From positions 1 through 36,920 of the forward strand of contig CAIYUO010000046.1 in assembly GCA_903929425.1 (NCBI GenBank): 36,920 bases of DNA, in the 5' to 3' direction. This stretch comes from an uncultured Bacteroidota bacterium. Its GTDB lineage: Bacteria; Bacteroidota; Bacteroidia; Chitinophagales; Chitinophagaceae. The notes below the pieces were generated by a model, which was not told the DNA's origin, searched no databases, and saw only the letters and a program-made list of their open reading frames with translations. Shown here one piece after another: positions 1-8,709 of the stretch. The stretch's first letter is position 1; each line of letters opens with the position of its first letter. Made by a program: the position numbers and the translations under genes.

Positions 1-73
1 AAATATTTTAGTTTATCAACAAATTATCCCTATCTTCACATAAATATTCAAAGAAAACATAAAACGATTAACC

Positions 74-1093
74 ATGAGTACTGCAAATGCTGAAAAATTA
101 AAAGCCCTGAAATTAACGATTGATAAAATCGATAAAGATTATGGAAAGGGTAGTGTGATGATGATGAATGAAAGAAGTCAAGAACCTCAAGAAGTTATCT
201 CAACCGGATCAATTGGTTTAGATACAGCTTTAGGAATTGGTGGATTACCAAAAGGAAGAATTATTGAAATATATGGTCCAGAATCATCAGGAAAAACAAC
301 AGTAGCAATTCATGTAATTGCAGAAGCTCAGAAAAAAGGTGGTATGTGTGCAATTATCGATGCGGAACATGCATTCGATAGTGCTTATGCAAAAAGATTA
401 GGAGTAGATGTTGATAGTTTATTGGTATCACAACCAGATTACGGTGAGCAAGCATTAGAAATCGCCGATCGCTTAATTTTATCTGGCGCTATTGATGTAG
501 TTGTAATTGACTCAGTAGCTGCATTAGTTCCTAAAAGTGAATTAGAAGGAGAAATGGGAGATTCTAAAATGGGATTACATGCCCGTTTAATGTCTCAAGC
601 ATTAAGAAAATTAACAGCTACAATAAATAAAACAGGAACTGTTTGTATTTTCATTAACCAATTACGTGAAAAAATCGGTGTTATGTTTGGTAACCCCGAA
701 ACAACAACAGGTGGTAATGCATTAAAATTCTATGCTTCAGTTCGTTTGGATATAAGAAGAATGGCTCAAATTAAAGACGGAGATGAGGCAATAGGAAATA
801 GAGTGAAAGTAAAAGTGGTTAAAAATAAAGTAGCACCTCCTTTTAGAGCTGCAGAATTTGAAATCATATTCGGAGAAGGAATAAGTAAAATCGGAGAAAT
901 TATTGATATGGGAGTTGAGTTAGAAATAATCAACAAAAGCGGAAGTTGGTTTAGTTATGAAGGAAATAAATTAGGCCAAGGACGCGATTCCGTAAAAACA
1001 ATTTTACGCGATAATCCAGAAATGGCAAACGAAATAGAAGCAAAAATTAGAGCTAAAATTGCTGTAAAGGTGGAGGAAGCAGCAAGTAAATAA
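74..1093 (+). CDS. recA: RecA recombinase
   Basis: RecA binds single-stranded DNA, drives ATP-dependent strand exchange, and triggers LexA-type autocleavage. The 339-residue protein has the usual family length. The Walker A motif GPESSGKT is at residues 68-75, preceded by the conserved [15 protein letters not shown] stretch. The Walker B region ([12 protein letters not shown]) and the L2 loop region ([21 protein letters not shown]) are all recognisable. The C-terminus is lysine and glutamate rich rather than strongly acidic. The gene stands alone ahead of a strong hairpin terminator at 1127-1157. The inhibitor recX is not adjacent; it lies near 15.6 kb. A weak promoter-like box (TATCTTCA, 31-38) lies upstream, two mismatches from TAnnTTTG. 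Identification is certain. Confidence 0.99.
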   Translation: MSTANAEKLKALKLTIDKIDKDYGKGSVMMMNERSQEPQEVISTGSIGLDTALGIGGLPKGRIIEIYGPESSGKTTVAIHVIAEAQKKGGMCAIIDAEHAFDSAYAKRLGVDVDSLLVSQPDYGEQALEIADRLILSGAIDVVVIDSVAALVPKSELEGEMGDSKMGLHARLMSQALRKLTATINKTGTVCIFINQLREKIGVMFGNPETTTGGNALKFYASVRLDIRRMAQIKDGDEAIGNRVKVKVVKNKVAPPFRAAEFEIIFGEGISKIGEIIDMGVELEIINKSGSWFSYEGNKLGQGRDSVKTILRDNPEMANEIEAKIRAKIAVKVEEAASK

Positions 1094-1126
1094 TATTTAT
1101 CTTGTTTTTTAAAGGTTAGTAGTTAC

Positions 1127-1157
1127 AAACCGCATCATTTATGGTGCGGTTTTTTTA
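1127..1157 (+). terminator. Rho-independent terminator of recA
   Basis: A ten-base stem (AACCGCATCA at 1128-1137 against TGGTGCGGTT at 1142-1151, one G-T wobble) closes a four-base TTTA loop and runs into seven Ts. The hairpin includes the ATG at 1141 that opens the next reading frame. Confidence 0.88.
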
Positions 1158-2052
1158 TATTTATAAAAAAAACTTGATTTTTATTTTAAAACAATTTATT
1201 AGAGCAGCACTGTGGTTGTTTTGTAGCGATATAAATGTTAAAAACAAACACTTATTAAAAAACAAAAATCCACTACTCATTATTGCGAATCATCCTAATT
1301 CATTTTTAGACGCAATTATTATTGGTGCTCAATATAAAAGACCCTTAAACTTTTTAGCCAGAGGCGACGCATTTACAAAAAAACATCATCGCTTTTTACT
1401 AGGCTTATTAAAAATGATACCCATATATAGATTAAGAGAGGGAAAACAATATTTACACTTAAACGAATATGCATTTACGGAATCTGTTAGATTAATTAAA
1501 AAAGGAGAATCTGTATTAATTTTTATAGAGGGTAATTGTACAAACTCACATACACTTCACCCTTTTAAAAAAGGCACTGCAAGAATTGTTGAAAAACTCA
1601 AGGAACAAAACATTTATCATCAAATACATATAGTAGGAATTGCTTATAATCAGTTTATGGGAATTGGTAAAAAAGTGAATCTAAGCATTAGTGAATTTAG
1701 TTTTCCAACTCCATTAAAATCAGGAAAGGAAAAAATGGAATTTAATAAAGCTGTGTTTGATACACTAACCCTAAACATTTTTCCACCAATACAACAAACC
1801 AAAATAAACAAAACCCCACTGTATTATTTTCATTATTTATATTATCAGCTAATTCGTAAAATAACAGCGCAAAAAACAAAAGGAACCGTATTTTATGATT
1901 CTGTTTTATTTAGCCTTCTATTATTTACCTACCCCCTATTTTTAGTTTTAATATTTTTTATACTGTACATTTTTAGTATACCAATGACAATAATATTTGG
2001 TATCTTGTTGTGTATTCCAATACTAAGTAAGTTCACTATCGACACTATTTGA
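1141..2052 (+). CDS. Membrane-associated lysophospholipid/glycerol-phosphate acyltransferase (PlsC superfamily)
   Basis: This is probably a membrane acyltransferase of glycerophospholipid synthesis. The block-I motif is NHPNSFLD at residues 50-57. It has five residues between His and Asp instead of the classic four, as in some eukaryote-like GPAT relatives. Block III reads FIEGN at 128-132 followed by HPFKKGTARI, where the usual form is FPEGT. Residues about 250-300 form one or two hydrophobic segments, so the protein is likely anchored at its C-terminus. Start choice is doubtful: the ATG at 1141 sits inside the recA terminator hairpin. TTG at 1174 (codon 12), just before the hydrophobic N-terminal helix, is a plausible alternative; the next internal Met is too late because it would remove the HX5D motif. 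mgsA follows after 21 bases. The acyl acceptor cannot be told from sequence. Confidence 0.82.
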   Translation: MVRFFYIYKKNLIFILKQFIRAALWLFCSDINVKNKHLLKNKNPLLIIANHPNSFLDAIIIGAQYKRPLNFLARGDAFTKKHHRFLLGLLKMIPIYRLREGKQYLHLNEYAFTESVRLIKKGESVLIFIEGNCTNSHTLHPFKKGTARIVEKLKEQNIYHQIHIVGIAYNQFMGIGKKVNLSISEFSFPTPLKSGKEKMEFNKAVFDTLTLNIFPPIQQTKINKTPLYYFHYLYYQLIRKITAQKTKGTVFYDSVLFSLLLFTYPLFLVLIFFILYIFSIPMTIIFGILLCIPILSKFTIDTI

Positions 2053-2073
2053 ACAGCATTCAATTAAACAATA

Positions 2074-2529
2074 ATGAAAAAAAATTTTCGTAAACTTGAA
2101 CGTCGAAAGAAAATTGCACTGATTGCCCACGATAATAAAAAAAGAGACCTCATAGAGTGGGCTATTCATAACAAAATAGAATTATCAAAACACTCATTAG
2201 TTGCAACTGGGACCACGGGAAAGTTAGTTGAGGAGGCGCTGGATCAACCTGTTGTAAAATTATTAAGTGGCCCATTAGGAGGAGATCAACAAATTGGTGC
2301 AATGATTGCAACAGGTGATATTGATGTCGTTTTTTTCTTTTTTGATCCCATGGAGGCACAGCCACACGATAGTGATGTAAAAGCATTATTAAGACTTGCT
2401 GTTGCATGGAACCTTCCCATGGCATGCGACAGAACAACAGCTGATTTTTTAATGACCTCTCGTTTTATGCAAGAGGAATATGAATATGAATTACCAAACT
2501 ATACACATTATTTAAGCAGACAAATTTAA
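2074..2529 (+). CDS. mgsA: Methylglyoxal synthase
   Basis: The enzyme converts dihydroxyacetone phosphate to methylglyoxal and phosphate, a glycolytic bypass used when phosphate is short. At 151 residues it has the usual length. Residues expected for catalysis are visible and even keep the E. coli numbering: His19 and Asp20 (IAHD), Asp71 (GPLGGD), His98 and Asp101 (QPHDSD). The C-terminal NLPMACDRTTADFLM block is also typical. It sits 12 bases ahead of the M28 peptidase gene and 21 bases after the acyltransferase, so these three are probably co-transcribed, although no shared pathway is evident. Confidence 0.97.
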   Translation: MKKNFRKLERRKKIALIAHDNKKRDLIEWAIHNKIELSKHSLVATGTTGKLVEEALDQPVVKLLSGPLGGDQQIGAMIATGDIDVVFFFFDPMEAQPHDSDVKALLRLAVAWNLPMACDRTTADFLMTSRFMQEEYEYELPNYTHYLSRQI

Positions 2530-2541
2530 TACATCAATAAA

Positions 2542-4743
2542 ATGAAAAAAAAATTAATCATTCTAACTCTTGTTGGTTTTGCATTTACTAACCTAAAAGC
2601 ACAATCAAATTTATTGGGTTTTAAATCCAGCGACAAAGAAATTAAAAACGAAAAGTTTTTCGATGCACAATTAAGTGCTACAAGAGTCGGAGAAAACATT
2701 AAACTCCTTTCATCCGTTCCTCATCACGTTGGTTCGGTTGGCGGAAAATTTGTTGCAGACGAAATTGTAAAAGTTTTTAAAGCTGCGGGATGGGATACTA
2801 AAATTGAAACCTATCAATTAATGTTTCCTACACCCATAACACGAACACTAGAAATGTCAGGCGTTACAAATTTTAAAGCCAAATTAAAGGAGACACCCCT
2901 AAAAGAAGATGCAACAAGTAATCAGGCCGACCAATTACCTACCTATAACTGTTGGAGTGCCGACGGCGATGTGACCGCTAATTTAGTTTTTGTAAATTAT
3001 GGTTTACCCGAAGACTATGAAACACTAGATAAATATGGTATTGATGTGAAGGGGAAAATAGTGATCGCAAAATATGGTCGTAGTTGGAGAGGCATAAAAC
3101 CTAAAGTTGCACAAGAACACGGTGCCATTGGTTGTTTAATATATTCTGATCCAGGTGATGATGGATATGCAGCAGGCGATGCCTATCCAATTGGGGCGTT
3201 TAAAAACGATCAAACTGTTCAGCGCGGTTCAATCATGGATATGGTTATTTATCCGGGCGACCCTACTACGCCAAATGGTGCCTCCATCGAGGGTGCTTCA
3301 AGGGTTGACCACAACGATGCAAAAAACTTATTAAAAATACCCGTGTTACCAATTAGTTATGGTGACGCATCCCCATTATTAAAAGATATGGAAGGCCCTG
3401 TTGCACCAAGAAATTGGGGCGGAGGACTACCTTTTACATATCATATTGGCCCAAGTAAATCAACAGTTCATTTAAAATTAGCCTTTGATTGGAAAATTAG
3501 ACCGGGTTTGAATGTAATAGCAACCATTAAAGGCAGCGAATTTCCGGATCAGTGGATAATAAGAGGTAATCACCACGACGCATGGGTTAATGGAGCTGCT
3601 GACCCAATAAGCGGAATGGCATCAGAACTAGAGGAGGCAATTGCAATAGGTGCTTTAATGAAGCAGGGCTGGAAACCAAAAAGAACCCTAGTTTATTGTG
3701 CTTGGGATGCAGAGGAGCCTGGTTTAATGGGTTCAACAGAGTGGGTTGAAAATCATGCTTCCGAATTACAATCAAAAGCGGTTGCTTATATTAATTCAGA
3801 CGGAAACGGAAGGGGCTTTTTGGGTGCCGAAGGTTCACACGCATTCAAACCCTTGATTACAGAAATTAGTAAATCTGTTATCGATCCACAAACGGGCGTA
3901 ACGGTTTTTGAAAGATCAAAAGCCGCAAGAGCGGCGGAGGCCACTACTATTGCCGAAAAGAAAGAAGCGTTTAATGCAACAAGTTATCCTTTGGGAGCAA
4001 TGGGATCGGGATCTGATTATTCCTCATTTATTCAACACCTCGGCGTGCCCTCATTAAATATTGGATATGGTGGTGAAGACGGCGGTGGCGAATACCACTC
4101 GATATATGATTCATATGATATGTATAAAAGATTCAAGGACCCCAGTTTTCAATATGGCGTAACACTTGCACAAACAACAGGAAGGGTCGTGCTAAGACTT
4201 GCTGATGCCGATGCATTACAGTTTGATTTTACTGAATTACAAAAAACGGTCAAGGGTTACATAAGTGAATTAATAAACAATGTGGATCAATTACGTGAAA
4301 AAGCAAATGTGGAAAATGAGTTAATCAACAATAAAGCTTATATCTATGCTGCAGATCCAACCGAAAAATTAACGACCCCTAAATTATTATCACCCGTTCC
4401 TTACATTGACTTTTCACCGGTGTTAAATGCTTTATCTCATTTAGAAAAGGCGGCGGAACACGCTGAAGCAGAAAAGAAAACGGCAGACCCAAATAAAATT
4501 GCATCCTTCAATGCAAAAATTTATACAGCGGAACAACAGTTGTTAACTACCAATGGATTACCAAGAAGACCATGGTTTAAACATAGCCTTTATGCTCCTG
4601 GATTTTACACGGGTTATGGCGTTAAAACGGTTCCTGGCGTGAGAGAGGCAATCGAACAAAAAAATTGGTTAGAGGTTAATGAACAAATGAAGGAGGTTTC
4701 AAAATCAATTGAACGCCTAGCTGTTTATTTAGAACAATTATAG
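2542..4743 (+). CDS. Secreted M28 family metallopeptidase, glutamate carboxypeptidase II-like
   Basis: This is a 733-residue exported zinc peptidase of the PSMA/transferrin-receptor type. A signal peptide covers about residues 1-20 (KKK, hydrophobic core, ending LKAQ). A PA insert domain spans roughly 140-270. The dinuclear zinc centre is intact by alignment to the family: His344 (GNHHDAW), Asp354, the Glu391-Glu392 pair (general base and ligand, in DAEEPG), Asp420 (YINSDG) and His519 (GGEYHS). The C-terminal about 150 residues match the TFR-like dimerisation region. It probably trims peptides or acylated dipeptides in the periplasm. Substrate specificity cannot be read from the sequence. uvrB starts 20 bases downstream from its own promoter box. 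Confidence 0.93.
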   Translation: MKKKLIILTLVGFAFTNLKAQSNLLGFKSSDKEIKNEKFFDAQLSATRVGENIKLLSSVPHHVGSVGGKFVADEIVKVFKAAGWDTKIETYQLMFPTPITRTLEMSGVTNFKAKLKETPLKEDATSNQADQLPTYNCWSADGDVTANLVFVNYGLPEDYETLDKYGIDVKGKIVIAKYGRSWRGIKPKVAQEHGAIGCLIYSDPGDDGYAAGDAYPIGAFKNDQTVQRGSIMDMVIYPGDPTTPNGASIEGASRVDHNDAKNLLKIPVLPISYGDASPLLKDMEGPVAPRNWGGGLPFTYHIGPSKSTVHLKLAFDWKIRPGLNVIATIKGSEFPDQWIIRGNHHDAWVNGAADPISGMASELEEAIAIGALMKQGWKPKRTLVYCAWDAEEPGLMGSTEWVENHASELQSKAVAYINSDGNGRGFLGAEGSHAFKPLITEISKSVIDPQTGVTVFERSKAARAAEATTIAEKKEAFNATSYPLGAMGSGSDYSSFIQHLGVPSLNIGYGGEDGGGEYHSIYDSYDMYKRFKDPSFQYGVTLAQTTGRVVLRLADADALQFDFTELQKTVKGYISELINNVDQLREKANVENELINNKAYIYAADPTEKLTTPKLLSPVPYIDFSPVLNALSHLEKAAEHAEAEKKTADPNKIASFNAKIYTAEQQLLTTNGLPRRPWFKHSLYAPGFYTGYGVKTVPGVREAIEQKNWLEVNEQMKEVSKSIERLAVYLEQL

Positions 4744-4752
4744 GATAGGACG

Positions 4753-4760
4753 TACCTTTG
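4753..4760 (+). promoter_or_regulatory. Bacteroidota -7 box (TAnnTTTG) of uvrB
   Basis: TACCTTTG matches TAnnTTTG exactly and ends three bases before the ATG at 4764. Transcription would then start at or next to the A of the ATG. No good -33 TTTG is present at 19 bases upstream. Confidence 0.6.
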
Positions 4761-4763
4761 TAT

Positions 4764-6809
4764 ATGTCATTTAATTTACAATCTATTTATACCCCCTCGG
4801 GTGATCAACCAAGTGCAATTGCTCAGTTGACCGAGGGGGTTTTAAATGGAGATCAATACCAAACACTTTTAGGAGTGACAGGTAGTGGTAAAACATTTAC
4901 CATTGCGAATCTCATACAAAATGTTCAGCGTCCAACATTGGTGTTGACACATAACAAAACCCTGGTTGCACAATTATATGGCGAGTTTAAACAATTTTTC
5001 CCCGATAATGCGGTTGGTTATTTTGTTTCCTATTATGATTATTATCAACCCGAAGCTTATTTACCAACCTCAGGCGTATATATTGAAAAGGATTTAAGTA
5101 TTAATGAAGAGCTCGATAAATTAAGACTTCAAGCCACAGCACAATTATTAAGCGGACGTCGCGACATAATAATAGTTGCTAGTGTGAGCTGTATTTATGG
5201 TATGGGTAATCCAACTGAGCTAGAAAACGGAATTATAAGAATTCAAGTAGGACAAAAATTAGCTAGACAAGCGTTCTTGCACGCACTTGTAAATTCATTA
5301 TACCACCGAACAGTAACAGAATTTGATAGAGGCGGCTTCAGGGTAAACGGCGACACTGTTGATATAAGACTACCCTATGTAGATTATGGTTATAGAATAA
5401 CATTTTTTGGTGATGAAATAGAAGAAATCGAAACGATTGAAATTGAAACAGGAAAAAGAATTGAACGAATGCAAAACGCCGCCATTTTTCCTGCTAATTT
5501 ATATTTAGCACCCAAAGATATGGTGCAACAAATAATTTATGAGATACAGGATGAAATGCGTGCGCAGGTGGACTATTTTAAAAATGTAGGTAAACACGTC
5601 GAAGCAGCAAGAATAAAAGAGCGTGTGGAATATGATATTGAAATGATTAGAGAGCTGGGCTATTGTACGGGTATTGAAAATTATTCTAGATTTTTTGATA
5701 GACGCGTTCCAGGCACAAGACCATTCTGTTTATTGGATTATTTTCCTAAAGATTTTTTATGTGTAATTGATGAGAGTCACCAAACCATTCCACAAATTAG
5801 TGGTATGTATGGTGGAGACAGAAGTAGAAAAATGAATTTAGTTGAATATGGTTTTAGATTACCAAGTGCCATAGACAACAGGCCCTTAAATTTTAACGAA
5901 TTTGAAAATATTATTGGACAAACTATTTTTGTAAGCGCAACGCCCGGTGATTATGAATTAGATAAAACGGACGGACTGATTGTGGAACAAGTAGTAAGAC
6001 CAACGGGATTATTAGATCCTCCGATTGAAGTAAGACCAACAAAAAATCAAATTGATGATTTGTTAGATGAAATAGCGATGCAGGTTGAAAAAGGAGACCG
6101 TGTTTTAGTTACCACACTCACTAAGAAAATGGCGGAAGAGATGGATCGCTTTTTACAAAAAATACAAATAAAATCTAAATATATTCACAGTGATATTGAT
6201 GCGCTAGAACGAGTTGAAATTTTACGAGAACTACGATTAGGTATTATTGATGTATTGGTGGGTGTTAATTTACTCAGAGAGGGATTAGACCTTCCAGAGG
6301 TTTCATTGGTTGCAGTACTAGATGCCGACAAGGAGGGTTTTTTAAGAAATGAAAAATCATTAACACAGACTTCAGGACGAGCTGCGCGTAATGTAAACGG
6401 TCGAGTTATATTTTACGGAGATAGTATAACTAAAAGTATGCAACGTACCATTGACGAAACCAATCGCCGACGAGAAAAACAAATAAAATATAATATACTA
6501 CATAATATTACCCCCACTACGGTTGTGAAAAGCATCGAACAAGTAATGGCGCAGGGATCGGTACTAGATATTAAAGGGTATACTCTTAACAATATGAATG
6601 TGCGTACCACCGATGAAATAAATATATTAGCAGAGGGTACAGAAAAATATAACGAATATAAAACTATTCCACAATTAGAAAAGGCCATAAAGGATACTAA
6701 AAAACAAATGGATAAATTTGCAAAGGCTATGGATTTTATGGAAGCTGCAAAAATAAGAGACGAAATGTTTTTGTTAGAAGCGCAACTTAAAAAAATGAAA
6801 GCTAAATAA
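4764..6809 (+). CDS. uvrB: UvrABC excinuclease subunit B
   Basis: UvrB verifies DNA damage handed over by UvrA and recruits UvrC for dual incision. Walker A (GVTGSGKT) is near residue 40. The beta-hairpin with its aromatic run (YYDYYQPEAYLP), the DESH Walker B motif, helicase motif VI region (TSGRAARN) and a C-terminal UVR domain (LEKAI...DFMEAAKIRDEM) are all visible. Length of about 681 residues is normal. I start at ATG 4764 rather than an in-frame TTG at 4758, because the TTG lies inside the promoter box and the family N-terminus begins near F-x-L. The stop codon abuts the pnuC ATG with no gap, so expression of pnuC-nadR is probably coupled to this gene. Confidence 0.97.
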   Translation: MSFNLQSIYTPSGDQPSAIAQLTEGVLNGDQYQTLLGVTGSGKTFTIANLIQNVQRPTLVLTHNKTLVAQLYGEFKQFFPDNAVGYFVSYYDYYQPEAYLPTSGVYIEKDLSINEELDKLRLQATAQLLSGRRDIIIVASVSCIYGMGNPTELENGIIRIQVGQKLARQAFLHALVNSLYHRTVTEFDRGGFRVNGDTVDIRLPYVDYGYRITFFGDEIEEIETIEIETGKRIERMQNAAIFPANLYLAPKDMVQQIIYEIQDEMRAQVDYFKNVGKHVEAARIKERVEYDIEMIRELGYCTGIENYSRFFDRRVPGTRPFCLLDYFPKDFLCVIDESHQTIPQISGMYGGDRSRKMNLVEYGFRLPSAIDNRPLNFNEFENIIGQTIFVSATPGDYELDKTDGLIVEQVVRPTGLLDPPIEVRPTKNQIDDLLDEIAMQVEKGDRVLVTTLTKKMAEEMDRFLQKIQIKSKYIHSDIDALERVEILRELRLGIIDVLVGVNLLREGLDLPEVSLVAVLDADKEGFLRNEKSLTQTSGRAARNVNGRVIFYGDSITKSMQRTIDETNRRREKQIKYNILHNITPTTVVKSIEQVMAQGSVLDIKGYTLNNMNVRTTDEINILAEGTEKYNEYKTIPQLEKAIKDTKKQMDKFAKAMDFMEAAKIRDEMFLLEAQLKKMKAK

Positions 6810-7445
6810 ATGATTTCAATTTTACACGCTATATATGAAGGCCTAGTTAATACAGGTTGGGTTGAAGCTATAGCTGTTATAGCAGGCATCGTCTCCGTTT
6901 GGTATAGTAAAAAAGAAAATGTTTTAGTATTTCCAACGGGATTAGTGAACACCACCTTTTTTATATATTTAAGTTATAAAGGACATTTACTCGGGGAAGC
7001 AAGTGTTAATTTATATTATACCGTCATGAGTATATATGGTTGGTATTTATGGACGCGAAAAAAAGATGATAATCAAACATTAGTTTTACAAATTTCAAAT
7101 AGCACAAAAAATGAGTGGATACAACAAATTGTCTTTTTTACCGGTTTTTATGTAGTAATATATTTTACATTAATTTATTTAAAAACAGCATTTGCACCCG
7201 AAGCAATTCCTTGGGCCGATGCATTTGCGAGTGCCACTGCTTATACGGGAATGTGGTTAATGGCTAAGAAAAAAGTGGAAAGTTGGATTTGGTGGATACT
7301 TACTAATATTGCGTCAATACCACTTTATTTTATAAAAGGATATGCGTTTACAAGTGTACAGTTTTTAGTATTGTTGGTGTTGGCTATTGCGGGTTGGTAT
7401 AGTTGGCAACAAAAAGCATTGCTTTCAAAAAAATTAGAAAAATGA
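6810..7445 (+). CDS. pnuC: Nicotinamide riboside transporter PnuC
   Basis: PnuC is an inner-membrane facilitator for nicotinamide riboside. This 211-residue protein has about seven hydrophobic segments. After the third it carries the family WxxW signature (WYLW in IYGWYLWTRKK), with further Trp pairs near the C-terminus (GWYSWQQ). The ATG follows the uvrB TAA directly, and the terminal ATGA overlaps the start of the nadR-like kinase. Directional transport in this family depends on phosphorylation of the riboside inside the cell, so the adjacent kinase is the expected partner and supports the substrate call. Confidence 0.95.
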   Translation: MISILHAIYEGLVNTGWVEAIAVIAGIVSVWYSKKENVLVFPTGLVNTTFFIYLSYKGHLLGEASVNLYYTVMSIYGWYLWTRKKDDNQTLVLQISNSTKNEWIQQIVFFTGFYVVIYFTLIYLKTAFAPEAIPWADAFASATAYTGMWLMAKKKVESWIWWILTNIASIPLYFIKGYAFTSVQFLVLLVLAIAGWYSWQQKALLSKKLEK

Positions 7446-7969
7446 GCAGTCTAAAAAAAATAGTAATACTAGGTCCCGAGTCCACCGGAAAAACGTCTCT
7501 TTGTGAAGCCCTATCAAAACATTATGATGCCATTTGGTGTCCAGAATATGCTAGACAATTTTTAAGTGAAAATGGAACAGCGTATAATTATGATGATTTA
7601 TTGACCATTGCTAAGGGACAATTGAAAGACGAGGATTCACATGTGGAAAAAGCAAAGGACATGTTAATAATTGACACCGATATGTATGTGATGAAAGTTT
7701 GGTGTGAATATGTGTTTAATAACTGCCACCCATTTATTTTAGAAAAAATAAATGAAAGAAAATACGATGCTTATTTGTTGTGTGATATTGATTTACCATG
7801 GACCCCTGACGAAATGCGCGAATATCCAAACGAGGAGCCTCGTAAAGAATTATTTACAATATATAAAGACCTTCTTATAAATCAGAAAACGCCATGGGGT
7901 ATTGTAAGTGGTTTAGGTGAAACGAGAACACATAATGCTATTGCACTATTACAAAAATTAATTGGCTAG
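7442..7969 (+). CDS. nadR: Ribosylnicotinamide kinase, NadR C-terminal-type
   Basis: This 175-residue P-loop kinase corresponds to the C-terminal domain of NadR and should phosphorylate nicotinamide riboside to NMN. Visible are the P-loop GPESTGKTS near the N-terminus, CPEYARQFL, DTDMYVMKVW, and DIDLPWTPDEMREYP (the lid/substrate region of NadR). It lacks both the DNA-binding domain and the NMN adenylyltransferase domain of enterobacterial NadR, so it cannot be a repressor. I chose ATG 7442, which overlaps the pnuC stop as ATGA. A longer frame opening at TTG 7403 would run back into pnuC. It converges on mtgA 24 bases away. Confidence 0.92.
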   Translation: MSSLKKIVILGPESTGKTSLCEALSKHYDAIWCPEYARQFLSENGTAYNYDDLLTIAKGQLKDEDSHVEKAKDMLIIDTDMYVMKVWCEYVFNNCHPFILEKINERKYDAYLLCDIDLPWTPDEMREYPNEEPRKELFTIYKDLLINQKTPWGIVSGLGETRTHNAIALLQKLIG

Positions 7970-7993
7970 CATAAATTTAAAAACAATCAATTA

Positions 7994-8689
7994 TTATTTG
8001 CTTTTTAAAAGTGCATATACATCCTCATCACTCTCAATATTGTTCATCTCTCTTAAAATTTGAGGATATCGCCATGCTACTCTTCTTGTCATTGGGTTTG
8101 CTGTGAACTTTTTAGGATTGGGAAATCCAGCAACGATCATAGCAGCTTCGGCACGTGTTATGTTTTTTGCAGATTTGTGAAAATAGTGTTGAGCTGCTGC
8201 TTCCACACCAAAACAACCAGGACCCGTTTCAATAACATTTAAATAAACTTCTAAGATTCTTTTTTTACCCCAAATTTTTTCAATTAAGAAGGTGAAATAA
8301 AACTCAGGAATTTTACGAATGTACTTATCATAACCACTACCCTGCCATAAAAATACATTTTTAGCAGTTTGTTGTGTAATGGTACTAGCCCCACCACCAA
8401 ATGGAATTTTTGATTTTTTATTTTTCTTTTTTGGATGCATGCTTTTTTCCATTGCATCCCAATCAAAACCGCTATGTTCTGCAAAAGCTTGGTCTTCACT
8501 AGCGATGGCCGCTAGTTTTATAGTATATGACATTTCGTCCCATGAAACGTAATCCCTTTTTAATCCCAAACCAAAAGCATTGCTAATTTGTGTAATGGTA
8601 ATGGGGGGCTCAATAAATTTAGTAACAAGCACATAAACAAATGAGCTTATAAATAAATAGAAAATAACTTTTTTGATACGCTTAAACAA
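7994..8689 (-). CDS. mtgA: Monofunctional biosynthetic peptidoglycan glycosyltransferase (GT51)
   Basis: The enzyme polymerises lipid II into glycan strands at the outer face of the inner membrane. It has a single N-terminal membrane segment (about residues 8-24) and a GT51 domain with no transpeptidase domain. The catalytic Glu lies in SEDQAF (about 65), followed by GGASTITQQTAKN, RKIPEF, the second Glu region KKRILEVYLNVIE, and GCFGVEAAAQHYF. The length of 231 residues is typical for MtgA. It lies 20 bases downstream of a small exported protein gene on the same strand and may be transcribed with it. Confidence 0.96.
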   Translation of the reverse strand: MFKRIKKVIFYLFISSFVYVLVTKFIEPPITITQISNAFGLGLKRDYVSWDEMSYTIKLAAIASEDQAFAEHSGFDWDAMEKSMHPKKKNKKSKIPFGGGASTITQQTAKNVFLWQGSGYDKYIRKIPEFYFTFLIEKIWGKKRILEVYLNVIETGPGCFGVEAAAQHYFHKSAKNITRAEAAMIVAGFPNPKKFTANPMTRRVAWRYPQILREMNNIESDEDVYALLKSK

Positions 8690-8709
8690 GATGCTAAATA
8701 ATTAATGAA

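Noticed and set aside
6413..6955. 180-codon minus-strand reading frame spanning the uvrB-pnuC junction
   Set aside because: Antisense to two well-identified genes, with low-complexity hydrophobic and serine-rich translation and no promoter box.
7976..8008. TTTAAAAA/TTTTTAAA complementary runs between nadR and mtgA
   Set aside because: Purely A/T pairing, expected by chance in this base composition.
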